NCBI GenBank assembly: GCA_938008575.1
Contig: CALLKB010000212.1
Coordinates: 1 to 15,144 of the forward strand
Length of the DNA stretch: 15,144 bases
Origin: an uncultured Cytophagaceae bacterium
GTDB lineage: Bacteria > Bacteroidota > Bacteroidia > Cytophagales > Spirosomataceae
Direction of reading: 5' to 3'
This document shows, in pieces, positions 7,964 through 15,144 of this stretch. The notes under the pieces are model-generated. The model had not been told where the DNA came from. It worked only from the letters and a program-made list of their open reading frames with translations, and searched no databases. The position numbers were made by a program, and so were the translations under genes. Numbering within the stretch: position 1 is the stretch's first letter; each line of letters starts with the position of its first letter.

Positions 7964-7971
7964 TATTTTTG
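7964..7971 (+). promoter_or_regulatory. -7 promoter box for tsaD
   Basis: TATTTTTG exactly matches the Bacteroidota -7 consensus TAnnTTTG. Only seven bases separate it from the ATG at 7979, so the transcript would have a leader of a few bases at most. It is in the 32-bp gap between the divergent tamB and tsaD starts. Upstream at the -33 distance there is only a T-rich stretch inside the tamB 5' end. An alternative TTG start at 7958 would lie upstream of the box and is therefore unlikely. Confidence 0.5.
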
Positions 7972-7978
7972 CAGACAA

Positions 7979-8977
7979 ATGGTCCTACTAGCAATCGAAT
8001 CTTCTTGTGACGAAACCTCCGCAGCCGTTATGGTTAACGGAGAATTAAAGTCAAATATTATATCTACCCAACTCATCCATACGGAATGGGGTGGCGTAGT
8101 TCCTGAATTAGCTAGTAGAGAACATCAAAAAGCGATCATTCCTGTCGTTCAAGAGGCTCTGCAAAAAGCAAATATAAACAAAAATGACCTGAATGCCATT
8201 GCCTTCACGCGCGGCCCAGGTTTATTGGGTGCACTGCTCGTAGGAACATCTTTTGCGAAGTCATTTGCCCTAGCCTTGGACATACCTTTAATCGAGGTAA
8301 ATCACATGCAGGCGCACGTTTTGGCCCATTTTATTGAGGAGCCCAAACCGCAATTTCCCTTTCTCTGCCTAACGGTGAGTGGCGGACATACACAATTGGT
8401 TTGGGTCAAAGATGCCCTCCACATGGAGGTCATTGGTGAAACACAAGACGATGCCGTGGGAGAAGCCTTTGATAAAACCGCTAAACTCATCGGCCTGCCT
8501 TATCCAGGTGGTCCCTTAATCGACAAATTAGCACAAATAGGAAATCCGGATCGCTTTCCATTTTCATTGGGCGAAATGCCCGGTTTGAATTTCTCCTTCT
8601 CGGGAATCAAGACGCAAATCCTCTATTTTCTTCAAAAGGAAACGCAGAAGAATCCCCAATTTGTGGAAGAAAATAAGGCCGACATCTGTGCCTCCGTTCA
8701 AAAAAGTCTCATCGATATGCTTTTGCGTAAAGTGAAGAAGGCGATGAAAGAGAAAAACTGCAAACAAATCGCGATTGCAGGCGGAGTATCAGCAAACTCA
8801 GGCCTCCGCAGCCGACTGAAAGAAATGGGCGAAAAAGAACAATGGGATGTGTTTATTCCTGCCTTTCAATATTGCACAGACAATGCAGGTATGATCGCCA
8901 TGGCAGGTCATTTCAAATACGAAGCGGGAGAATTTACGAATCAGGATGTGGCGCCTTTGGCGAGGTACTCGTTGTAA
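7979..8977 (+). CDS. tsaD: tRNA N6-adenosine threonylcarbamoyltransferase
   Basis: Transfers the threonylcarbamoyl group to A37 of ANN-decoding tRNAs (t6A), acting with TsaB and TsaE; the activated donor is made by TsaC. The 332 residues are near the usual bacterial length of ~340. Visible motifs are the ASKHA start LAIESSCDETS (4-14), the Fe-binding pair NHMQAH with His109 and His113, LTVSGGHTQLV (131-141), GEAFDKTAKLIGLPYPGG (161-178), NFSFSGIKT (204-212), AGGVSANSGLR (267-277) and CTDNAGMIA (299-307) with Asp301 as the third metal ligand. The ATG at 7979 gives the family-typical M-x-L-L-A-I-E-S-S-C-D start and removes seven unconserved residues from the longer TTG-started frame. It is transcribed alone; a hairpin at 8981-9009 may end it. 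tsaB and tsaE are not in the window. Confidence 0.97.
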   Translation: MVLLAIESSCDETSAAVMVNGELKSNIISTQLIHTEWGGVVPELASREHQKAIIPVVQEALQKANINKNDLNAIAFTRGPGLLGALLVGTSFAKSFALALDIPLIEVNHMQAHVLAHFIEEPKPQFPFLCLTVSGGHTQLVWVKDALHMEVIGETQDDAVGEAFDKTAKLIGLPYPGGPLIDKLAQIGNPDRFPFSLGEMPGLNFSFSGIKTQILYFLQKETQKNPQFVEENKADICASVQKSLIDMLLRKVKKAMKEKNCKQIAIAGGVSANSGLRSRLKEMGEKEQWDVFIPAFQYCTDNAGMIAMAGHFKYEAGEFTNQDVAPLARYSL

Positions 8978-8980
8978 TTT

Positions 8981-9009
8981 CTTTGGCAAACCTTACAGGA
9001 TTGCCAAAG
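8981..9009 (+). terminator. Hairpin just after tsaD, possible terminator
   Basis: CTTTGGCAA (8981-8989) and TTGCCAAAG (9001-9009) form a perfect 9-bp stem with an 11-base loop, starting three bases after the stop codon. There is no long T run after it (only TTTG), so rho-independent function is uncertain. A second short stem, GGCGC (9015-9019) with GCGCC (9024-9028) around TTTT, follows. Confidence 0.45.
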
Positions 9010-9032
9010 TTTGAGGCGCTTTTGCGCCGATT

Positions 9033-9052
9033 CCCTAGGCTGAAGCCTAGGG
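9033..9052. repeat. Type I palindrome, 9-bp perfect stem with GA loop
   Basis: CCCTAGGCT (9033-9041), GA, AGCCTAGGG (9044-9052). It has the same design as 3261-3282, with paired changes in both arms. An A-rich stretch (CTAAAAAATAGG) follows on the plus strand. Confidence 0.8.
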
Positions 9053-9071
9053 CTAAAAAATAGGATATTAA

Positions 9072-9091
9072 CTCCAGGCTTCAACCTGGGG
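9072..9091. repeat. Type I palindrome, inverted copy with one mismatch
   Basis: CTCCAGGCT (9072-9080), TC, AACCTGGGG (9083-9091). Eight of nine positions pair, counting one G-U wobble; C9079-A9084 is the mismatch. The TC loop is the reverse complement of the GA loop in 9033-9052, so the two copies face each other. The type II hairpin at 9095-9116 is directly beside it. Confidence 0.7.
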
Positions 9092-9094
9092 GGG

Positions 9095-9116
9095 ACCGAT
9101 GCAAAGCATCGCTACA
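9095..9116 (+). repeat. Type II palindrome (CTACA-tailed hairpin)
   Basis: Stem CGATGC (9097-9102), loop AAA, stem GCATCG (9106-9111), followed by CTACA (9112-9116). The part GCAAAGCATCGC matches GCGAAGTATCGC in the copy at 3350-3374 at 10 of 12 positions. The CTACA tail contains, on the minus strand, the TAG stop codon of the next gene. Confidence 0.75.
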
Positions 9117-9588
9117 CCAAAGACTTCAACGCATTCCAAAACGCCATCTTCAAGGCTTTTTCCTCATCCGTCAACGTAGAAATCAAACGCGGGAAATAAT
9201 AAACCTTACTCGTACCTAGCTGCTGAATCTGATTAGCCTGCAAACCTGCAAGACTATGTTCGCCCAAGAAAATATAACGAGTTGGGGCTGTTTTTGACAC
9301 AAATTCCTCCAAAGAAACCTGAATTTGATCCACATCGATAATGGACCAGTCTCCTTGCGGCAATGTCAAAGGTGGCGCAGAAAAGATTAATTGCAAACGG
9401 GATTTTTCCGCTTCGGTGATGGCACCTATGACCAACCACGGACTAGCGATGGAAGGAACACCAACCTCAACAACTTCCTCTGCAGGTAAAACAGGAGCTT
9501 GATCTAGCTGCTCCAATGGACGTTCCGACGTGACCCAATAGATCACCTCGTTCTCATACAAAGCAGCTAAATCAATTCCCTCTGTCAT
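9112..9588 (-). CDS. Small protein of unknown function, possible DNA polymerase III psi-like
   Basis: 158 residues, acidic, with no signal peptide or membrane segment, so probably cytosolic. I do not firmly recognise it. The layout is a short helix and aromatic strand at the start (LAALYENEVIYWV), a Pro/Val/Glu-rich linker (about 30-48), an alpha/beta middle (PWLVIGAITEAEKSRLQLIF, then WSIIDVDQIQ, then RYIFLGEHSL), and an end with Pro-x-Leu-x-x-Leu spacing before KMAFWNALKSL. That order recalls HolD (psi) of proteobacteria, in particular the end pattern P-x-L...(A/K)-x-x-x-W-x-x-(L/I). This is from memory and is a hypothesis. It begins one base after the purA stop, so it is very likely co-transcribed and translationally coupled with purA. 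Its TAG stop lies within the repeat at 9095-9116. Confidence 0.8.
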   Translation of the reverse strand: MTEGIDLAALYENEVIYWVTSERPLEQLDQAPVLPAEEVVEVGVPSIASPWLVIGAITEAEKSRLQLIFSAPPLTLPQGDWSIIDVDQIQVSLEEFVSKTAPTRYIFLGEHSLAGLQANQIQQLGTSKVYYFPRLISTLTDEEKALKMAFWNALKSLV

Positions 9589-9589
9589 C

Positions 9590-10870
9590 TTATGCTAAAG
9601 AACCGCGCAACACACAAGCCTCACGATCCGGGCCTGTTGAAATAAAGTTGATCGGTAAATCTAAATGCTTCTCTAAAAATTTAATGTAAGCCGAAAGCTC
9701 AGCAGGCAATTCCTCAAAACGACGCATGCCTTCTAATGAGCAATTCCACCCTTTCAAGGTTTCGTATACCGGCTTCACTTTGATATCTGTAATCTCAAAT
9801 GGAATTTGATCCGTAATCGTACCATCCGGCATTTCATAGCCCGTACAAACCTGAATCTCTTCAAAAATATTCAAGACATCCGCCTTCATCATAATCAATT
9901 GAGTCACCCCATTGATCATCATCGCATACTTCAATGCAGGTAAATCGATCCAACCACAACGACGCGGACGACCGGTTGTTGAGCCAAACTCACGACCCTC
10001 TTGGCGCATGCGCTCACCTACTTCATCTTCTAATTCCGTTGGGAAAGGACCCGAACCTACACGTGTTGCATAAGCCTTAAAAATACCAAATACCTCACCG
10101 ATATTCTTTGGCGCTACACCTAAACCTGTACATGCTCCGGCAGTAATGGTGTTCGATGACGTAACAAATGGATAAGAACCAAAATCAACGTCCAATAAAG
10201 AACCTTGCGCTCCTTCTGCCAAAATCGTTTTACCTGCTTGAATCGCATGATTCACCGAATATTCCGAATCAACCAAATGAAATTCCTTCATAAAGGCTAC
10301 TGCCTCAAAGAACTCCTTCTCTGCCGCAGCTAAATCATATTCAAATTTATACACATCCAAAATCGCCTTGTGACGATCAACCAATGCATTGTATTTCGCC
10401 GTAAAATCAGGTGAAATCATATCTCCAACACGTAATCCTTGACGTGAAATTTTGTCCGTATATGTTGGCCCAATTCCCTTCAATGTTGATCCAATCTTCG
10501 CATCTCCTTTCGCCTTTTCATACGCCGCATCTAACAAACGGTGCGTAGGCAAAATGATGGATGCTTTCTTTGAAATCTCCAAATTCTTACGCAAATCTAA
10601 ATTGAAATGAGCCAAACCATCAATCTCCTTTTTGAAGATAATTGGATCCAACACAACTCCATTTCCAATAATATTCTGAACTTCTTGACGGAAAATTCCC
10701 GATGGGATTTGATGCAAAACGTGCTTAAAACCATCAAATTCAAGCGTATGACCCGCATTCGGTCCACCTTGAAAACGCGCAACTACCTGGTAACGAGGTG
10801 CCAAAACATCCACAATCTTTCCTTTCCCCTCATCGCCCCACTGTAAGCCTAATAATACATCAACTGCCAT
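9590..10870 (-). CDS. purA: Adenylosuccinate synthetase
   Basis: Joins IMP and aspartate using GTP to form adenylosuccinate, the first committed step to AMP. The 426 residues fit the bacterial length of about 430. Visible motifs are the P-loop-like LQWGDEGKGK (9-18) with catalytic Asp13, PNAGHT (37-42) with catalytic His41, the IMP-binding GIGPTYTDK and LAEGAQGSLLDVDFGSYPFVTSSNT, TRVGSGPFPTEL, and the GRPRRCGWIDLPAL segment. STGPDREACV near the end binds the guanine. It lies 24 bp after fur and 1 bp before the 158-aa gene, inside the minus-strand operon. In other bacteria PurA is inhibited by ppGpp; here it shares an operon with the (p)ppGpp enzyme. Confidence 0.98.
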   Translation of the reverse strand: MAVDVLLGLQWGDEGKGKIVDVLAPRYQVVARFQGGPNAGHTLEFDGFKHVLHQIPSGIFRQEVQNIIGNGVVLDPIIFKKEIDGLAHFNLDLRKNLEISKKASIILPTHRLLDAAYEKAKGDAKIGSTLKGIGPTYTDKISRQGLRVGDMISPDFTAKYNALVDRHKAILDVYKFEYDLAAAEKEFFEAVAFMKEFHLVDSEYSVNHAIQAGKTILAEGAQGSLLDVDFGSYPFVTSSNTITAGACTGLGVAPKNIGEVFGIFKAYATRVGSGPFPTELEDEVGERMRQEGREFGSTTGRPRRCGWIDLPALKYAMMINGVTQLIMMKADVLNIFEEIQVCTGYEMPDGTITDQIPFEITDIKVKPVYETLKGWNCSLEGMRRFEELPAELSAYIKFLEKHLDLPINFISTGPDREACVLRGSLA

Positions 10871-10894
10871 AATATGAATATAAATGATAAATAA

Positions 10895-11380
10895 TTACTC
10901 GGGTGATTGAGCCTGGTATTGATCCCGAAACTCACAATTTTTCTTCGTACACGATCCATAAAAAATCAAGGAATGGTGCATCACATTAAACTCCAACATC
11001 TCTCCTACCAAACTCTGAATCGTCTGAACACGCGGATCACAAAATTCCGTCACCTTGTGACAATCCGTACAGATTAAATGATCATGCTGCCGACGGCCAT
11101 AGGACTTCTCAAACTGTGCTTGATTACGCCCAAATTGATGTTTGACCACCAAATCACATTCAACCAACACGTCCAAAGTATTATAAACCGTCGCGCGCGA
11201 AACCTGATATTTCTTGTTTTTCATAGAGATATATAACTCCTCCACATCGAAATGATCATCGCGCAAATAAATCTCTTCCAGAATAGCAAAACGCTCCGGC
11301 GTCTTCCGCAGACCCTTATTTTCTAAATAAGCTGTGAAAATCTTTTTAACCGAATCGAACTTCTCTATTGCTGCAGACAT
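10895..11380 (-). CDS. fur: Fur-family metal-dependent repressor
   Basis: Dimeric DNA-binding repressor of the Fur/PerR/Zur family; 161 residues from the ATG at 11380. The longer frame to 11410 adds ten hydrophobic residues (LILRCFFSI) from AT-rich intergenic DNA that do not fit the family. The winged helix spans about 20-85: [16 protein letters not shown], then HFDVEELY with His43, then [15 protein letters not shown] as the recognition helix. The dimerisation/metal domain has [12 protein letters not shown] (99-110) with Cys104 and Cys107 of the structural zinc site. The second Cys pair is Cys144 and Cys149, spaced Cx4C instead of the usual CxxC. Sequence alone does not decide between iron, peroxide or zinc sensing. 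A 50-bp T-rich gap (minus strand) to relA contains TATTTTAC, a poor -7-like match, so an internal promoter is possible. Confidence 0.92.
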   Translation of the reverse strand: MSAAIEKFDSVKKIFTAYLENKGLRKTPERFAILEEIYLRDDHFDVEELYISMKNKKYQVSRATVYNTLDVLVECDLVVKHQFGRNQAQFEKSYGRRQHDHLICTDCHKVTEFCDPRVQTIQSLVGEMLEFNVMHHSLIFYGSCTKKNCEFRDQYQAQSPE

Positions 11381-11430
11381 TATTGAAAAAAAACAACGTA
11401 AAATAAGCAAAAAAAACGGAAAAATGCTAC

Positions 11431-13680
11431 TTAATCTTCCCGCGCAACCTCAATAACTCCAGCAACCATTTCCAACTCAGAAACCAAATTTTCCAAATGC
11501 GACGTATCCTGAATCATCAAGGAAATCTTACCTTCAAATAAACCATCTTTCACCCCAATTGAAAGGGCAGTAATGTTCACCTTCAACTCATCCGAAATCA
11601 CACGTGTCACATCATTCACCAACCCAACGCGGTCAATGCCACGTATAATCAAATCGACCACAAAGGACATCTGAATCTGACTCGTCCACTGCGCTTTAAT
11701 CACGCGATCACCATGCCGAGACAAGAGTTCAGGCGAATTAGGACAGGTTGTCCGATGTATTTTAATCCCCTCATTAATCGTCACAAATCCAAACACCTCA
11801 TCACCAGAAATCGGATTGCAACACTTCGCCAAGGTATAATCCACCTTGTCCATGTCCTCACCAATCAACAAAATATCCGATTCCTTGCGCCCCTCTTCTA
11901 CCTGTTGCATCCCCTTCTTAAAGGATTTGCTATCCACAATCGGCGCCTTAATGGCTTTCTCCGCCTGCTTCCGCTCATGCATTTCTTTATCGGACTTCCA
12001 GTGCTTCAACTGGTCAACCGAAATATAGGCCTTCCCAAATCGATAGAACAAATCATTGGCATCCTTCGCATTGAAATAGGCCCGCAATTGATTGGTTATT
12101 TCCAATGTCAAATTGGGATAGCCCAAATGCTTCAAACGCGCCTCCACCACATCTCTTCCCTGAATCAAATAGCCTTTATTGTCCTCTTTGATGCAATCCT
12201 TGATCCGCGCTTTGGCCTTTGTTGTGGTAACTATGCGCAACCAATCCTCGGACGGCTTTTGCTTGGAGGATGTTAAAATCTCCAACTGGTCTCCATTGCT
12301 TAATTTATGCGACAATGGCACCAATTTACCACCCACTTTCGCACCGATGCAATGTGATCCCACCTCCGTATGAATTTCAAACGCAAAATCCAAGGCCGTC
12401 GCACCGGCTTGTAATACAACGAGTTTTCCTTTGGGAGTAAAGACAAAAACCTCCTCGTGGTAAAGGGAATTTTTGATATCATCCACTAATTCCACTGCCG
12501 ACTGGCTCTTATCATTCATTTCCAAGGCTTCACGCACCTGGCTTAACCAAGATTCAAATGCTTGCGAAGTTCGCGTATCCGTCCCCTTGTATTTAAAATG
12601 CGCCGCAACCCCCTTCTCTGCAATCTCATCCATGCGTTTCGTCCGAATTTGCACCTCGACCCAGCGACCTTCTTTGTCATTGCCAAAAGGCATACTCATC
12701 ACCGTCGTATGTAGCGACTCGTAACCATTCGATTTGGGCGTAGAAACCCAGTCCTTCAAACGGCTTGGGTTCGGACGGTAATGATCCGTCACAATACTAT
12801 ACACTTCCCAACATTCCCCTTTTTCCCGTTCCAAAGGCACATCTAACACCACCCGAATCGCGAACAAATCGTAGATTTTCTCAAACGGTGTATTCGACTT
12901 TTTAATCTTGTTGTAAATGGAATAGATGGATTTCGGTCGGCCTTTGATGGTATATTTCATCCCCCGCTCATCCAAGGATTTCTTAATCGGACGAATAAAT
13001 TGATCCACAAAACTCTCACGGTTTTGCTTATTCTCCATCAACTTGTTGGCAATTTCCTTATAAGCTTCCGTCTCCGTAAACTTCAAGCCCAAATCCTCCA
13101 ACTCTGTTTTGATCGCATTCAAACCCAAACGATGGGCCAAAGGAGCATATAGATAAATCGTCTCCGATGCAATCTTCAACTGCTTTTCCTTTGCCATGCT
13201 TTCCAAGGTCCGCATGTTGTGCAAACGATCGGCTAGCTTGATCAAGATCACCCGAATATCATCCGAGAGCGTCAACAACATCTTCCGGAAATTTTCGGCT
13301 TGTTGGGACGTTCCATATTCAAACGTCCCCGCAATCTTTGTCAAGCCATCAATAATCTGTGCAATCTTAGGATTGAACAATTTCTCAATTTCCTGCAATG
13401 TTGTATCTGTATCCTCTACCACATCGTGCAGCAATGCCGCGATGATGGATGTAGGCCCTAAACCAATTTCCTCCACACAAATTTGAGCGACTGCCAAAGG
13501 ATGGTAGATATACGGCTCCCCGGATTTACGGCGCATTTCTTTGTGGGCTTCCGCCGACAACAAAAATGCCTTCTTAATTTCCTTGGCATCATCGTCTTTT
13601 AAATACGGTTTAGCCGTACGCAAAAGCTTGCGATAACGCTTCAGTATTTCTAGTCTTTCTGCTTCTAAATCGATCTTCAT
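11431..13680 (-). CDS. Bifunctional (p)ppGpp synthetase/hydrolase (Rel/SpoT)
   Basis: Makes (p)ppGpp from ATP and GDP/GTP and hydrolyses it; controls the stringent response. The 749 residues have the full long-RSH order. The HD hydrolase domain (about 30-200) keeps YIYHPLAVA with His60, [10 protein letters not shown] with His85 and Asp86, and [13 protein letters not shown] with Asp151, so hydrolysis should be active. The synthetase domain (about 230-350) keeps [35 protein letters not shown] and the catalytic EVQIRT with Glu342, so synthesis should be active. The TGS domain starts near 408 ([15 protein letters not shown]). The zinc-finger/CC region has [15 protein letters not shown] with Cys620-Cys621 and IHRTTCPN. 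An ACT domain ends the protein (about 670-749). I leave the gene symbol open because rel, relA and spoT are used differently. Start is four bases after ispF. Confidence 0.97.
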   Translation of the reverse strand: MKIDLEAERLEILKRYRKLLRTAKPYLKDDDAKEIKKAFLLSAEAHKEMRRKSGEPYIYHPLAVAQICVEEIGLGPTSIIAALLHDVVEDTDTTLQEIEKLFNPKIAQIIDGLTKIAGTFEYGTSQQAENFRKMLLTLSDDIRVILIKLADRLHNMRTLESMAKEKQLKIASETIYLYAPLAHRLGLNAIKTELEDLGLKFTETEAYKEIANKLMENKQNRESFVDQFIRPIKKSLDERGMKYTIKGRPKSIYSIYNKIKKSNTPFEKIYDLFAIRVVLDVPLEREKGECWEVYSIVTDHYRPNPSRLKDWVSTPKSNGYESLHTTVMSMPFGNDKEGRWVEVQIRTKRMDEIAEKGVAAHFKYKGTDTRTSQAFESWLSQVREALEMNDKSQSAVELVDDIKNSLYHEEVFVFTPKGKLVVLQAGATALDFAFEIHTEVGSHCIGAKVGGKLVPLSHKLSNGDQLEILTSSKQKPSEDWLRIVTTTKAKARIKDCIKEDNKGYLIQGRDVVEARLKHLGYPNLTLEITNQLRAYFNAKDANDLFYRFGKAYISVDQLKHWKSDKEMHERKQAEKAIKAPIVDSKSFKKGMQQVEEGRKESDILLIGEDMDKVDYTLAKCCNPISGDEVFGFVTINEGIKIHRTTCPNSPELLSRHGDRVIKAQWTSQIQMSFVVDLIIRGIDRVGLVNDVTRVISDELKVNITALSIGVKDGLFEGKISLMIQDTSHLENLVSELEMVAGVIEVARED

Positions 13681-13684
13681 GACG

Positions 13685-14164
13685 CTATTGAGCTTGAATT
13701 AACGCTACGGCCATCGCCGAAATTCCTTCTTGTCTTCCCACAAAACCTAGTCCTTCAGAGGTGGTTGCTTTGACAGAAATTTGGTCTACATCGAGCGCCA
13801 TAACCAAAGCCAAATTTTCCTTGATGGACGGTATATGCGGATTTAATTTCGGCTGGTCTAACACCACCGTCACATCCACATTTCCCACTTCCCAGCCCTT
13901 TTCGCGAATCATTTCCATGACCTTTTTCAGCAACAAGGTGGAAGCAACGCCTTTCCACATCGGATCTTTATCCGAAAAATGATAACCTATGTTCCGCATA
14001 TTCGCGGCACCCAATAGCGCATCACACAAAGCATGACAAACTAAATCAGCATCTGAATGACCCAATGGCCCAAAATCACTGGGAATTTCTACGCCACCCA
14101 AAATAAATGGTCGGCCTTCTACCCAACGATGTACATCATACCCTTGTCCTACGCGTATTTTCAT
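13685..14164 (-). CDS. ispF: 2-C-methyl-D-erythritol 2,4-cyclodiphosphate synthase
   Basis: Fifth enzyme of the MEP isoprenoid pathway: converts CDP-methylerythritol 2-phosphate to the cyclic diphosphate and CMP; trimeric and metal-dependent. The 159 residues equal the normal single-domain length, so this is not an IspDF fusion. Metal ligands Asp10 and His12 (GYDVHR) and His44 (DADLVCHALCDALLGA) are present, as are HSDAD (36-40), GYHFSDKDP (60-68) and the CDP-binding ATTSEGLGFVGR (133-144). The other pathway genes are not in the window. It lies 2 bp after the M16 peptidase gene and 4 bp before relA/spoT. Confidence 0.97.
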   Translation of the reverse strand: MKIRVGQGYDVHRWVEGRPFILGGVEIPSDFGPLGHSDADLVCHALCDALLGAANMRNIGYHFSDKDPMWKGVASTLLLKKVMEMIREKGWEVGNVDVTVVLDQPKLNPHIPSIKENLALVMALDVDQISVKATTSEGLGFVGRQEGISAMAVALIQAQ

Positions 14165-14166
14165 GA

Positions 14167-15144
14167 TTATCCTTGTTTAAGATAAAGCAATGTATTCTTT
14201 TTCCCTTGGACAAACAGCTTGTTTGCCCAATCTTGTATTTCTTTCAATTCAACTGCCGCAATGTGCGCTGCCTCTGTATTCACAAAATCAACATTGCCCG
14301 CATTCGCCGCCATCGCTAAATTCATCGCACGATTCAACACTTCCACCTCACCAAATACCAAAGATGCCTCCGCTTGATTCTTCACACGCTGTAATCCTTC
14401 TGCATCAATGCCCGTTTTCACAAAATCTTGAATAGCATCAAGCAGCAATTTTTCGGCATCAGCCACATCCACCCCTTCACAAACTTGACCCGAAACGACC
14501 AATAAACCCGGATCCATCGACCCAGTCAATGAGGCATGCAAAGAGTCGAAAATTCGTTGGTCTTGAACCAAAGCATTGTACAAATACGAAGACTCATTCC
14601 GACCCAATAAATCAGAAAGCAAGTCAATCGCATGATATCCCGGCGCATAACGTCCCACAACGGGATAGGCAATATATAACCGATTTGAAGGCACATCGGC
14701 CTTGATTTCCATTCGTCGGTCCTCATCCTGAACCGGCTCCACCGGCAAATTCCGCACCGGCTTCACGCCCGCCGGAATCGGCCCAAACCACTTTTCAGCG
14801 AGTGTTTTCACCTCTTCAAAATCGACCTTTCCTGCAACCACCAAAATGGCATTACTTGGCACGTAGTGTTTTTGAAAAAAGGCCTTCACATCTTTCAATG
14901 TGGCCTCCTCAATGTGTTTAATCTCTTTACCGATCGTCGCCCAGCGATAGGGATGTTGTTGGTAAATCAAGGGACGAAATTTCAACCAAACATCGCCATA
15001 TGGCTGATTCAAATACCGTTGCTTAAATTCCTCAATCACCACTTTGCGTTGCACTTCCAACGATTGCGGATTAAATGCGAGCGATAACATGCGGTCGGAC
15101 TCCAACCAAAATGCCGTTTCCAGATTTTGGTAAGGCAAGGAGAT
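14167..15144 (-). CDS. M16-family zinc peptidase or peptidase-like protein, N-terminus missing
   Basis: The frame is open through the right window edge; 325 codons are visible. The first Met-like codon inside the window (TTG at 15138) lies inside conserved sequence, so it is not the start. Family signs are SLPYQNLETAFWLESDRM, then VVIEEFKQRYLNQPYGDVW, which in active members holds the third zinc-ligand Glu, then the M16 second half with HPYRWATIGK, FFQKHYVPSNAILVVAGKVD and a LGRNESSYLYNAL segment. The HxxEH zinc motif would lie upstream, off the window, so I cannot tell if this copy is active. Bacteroidota often encode M16 peptidases in adjacent pairs, one active and one inactive; only one is visible here. 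First visible gene of the minus-strand operon. Confidence 0.9.
   Translation of the reverse strand: MSLPYQNLETAFWLESDRMLSLAFNPQSLEVQRKVVIEEFKQRYLNQPYGDVWLKFRPLIYQQHPYRWATIGKEIKHIEEATLKDVKAFFQKHYVPSNAILVVAGKVDFEEVKTLAEKWFGPIPAGVKPVRNLPVEPVQDEDRRMEIKADVPSNRLYIAYPVVGRYAPGYHAIDLLSDLLGRNESSYLYNALVQDQRIFDSLHASLTGSMDPGLLVVSGQVCEGVDVADAEKLLLDAIQDFVKTGIDAEGLQRVKNQAEASLVFGEVEVLNRAMNLAMAANAGNVDFVNTEAAHIAAVELKEIQDWANKLFVQGKKNTLLYLKQG

Noticed and set aside
7947..7994. Longer N-terminus of the TamB-like protein
   Set aside because: It would extend across the tsaD promoter box and first tsaD codons; the ATG at 7946 gives a normal basic start followed by the membrane anchor.
11713..12276. Plus-strand frame of 187 codons opposite relA/spoT
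   Set aside because: The minus strand here encodes the conserved TGS-to-zinc-finger part of the Rel/SpoT protein; the plus frame is a long shadow without motifs.
14190..14435. Plus-strand frame of 81 codons opposite the M16 gene
   Set aside because: It is a shadow of the conserved minus-strand peptidase frame, with no family signs of its own.

Overview
The window reads as ordinary chromosome of a Bacteroidota bacterium, probably Cytophagales or a near relative. The signs are a Bacteroidota-type TamB, the order relA/spoT - fur - purA, no obvious Shine-Dalgarno sequences, and boxes of the Bacteroidota -7 type (TAnnTTTG) upstream of several genes. The genus cannot be fixed from the sequence alone. 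No transposase, integrase, phage gene, rRNA, tRNA or CRISPR array is visible.

Layout. Positions 1-318 (minus) hold the 5' end of a secreted or outer-membrane protein cut by the window edge. nadB (497-2074, minus) makes iminoaspartate for NAD synthesis. Divergent from it, 2192-3133 (plus) encodes a membrane-anchored coiled-coil protein of unknown role. A 337-bp convergent gap (3134-3470) is packed with nested inverted repeats. Then comes a large tamB-like gene (3471-7946, minus), divergent from tsaD (7979-8977, plus). A second repeat-rich convergent gap (8978-9111) follows. From 15144 down to 9112 everything is on the minus strand and tightly spaced: M16 peptidase (cut by the right edge), ispF, relA/spoT, fur, purA and a small 158-aa protein. 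Gaps are 2, 4, 50, 24 and 1 bp, which suggests one operon, possibly with an extra promoter before fur.

How the genes fit together. The minus-strand cluster joins envelope or processing proteolysis (M16), isoprenoid precursor synthesis (IspF), (p)ppGpp metabolism (Rel/SpoT), metal-dependent repression (Fur family) and AMP synthesis (PurA, a known ppGpp-sensitive enzyme in other bacteria). TsaD makes the t6A tRNA modification. TamB serves envelope biogenesis.

The most unusual material is non-coding. Two families of short palindromes occur at both convergent gaps and, at each site, lie side by side in the same order. The first gap is also bounded by 42-bp inverted arrays of 7-bp units (36 of 42 positions match), which makes the whole segment look like a small non-autonomous element or a large bidirectional terminator. 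The 158-aa protein at the end of the operon has an arrangement that recalls the DNA polymerase III psi subunit (HolD); this is a hypothesis only.
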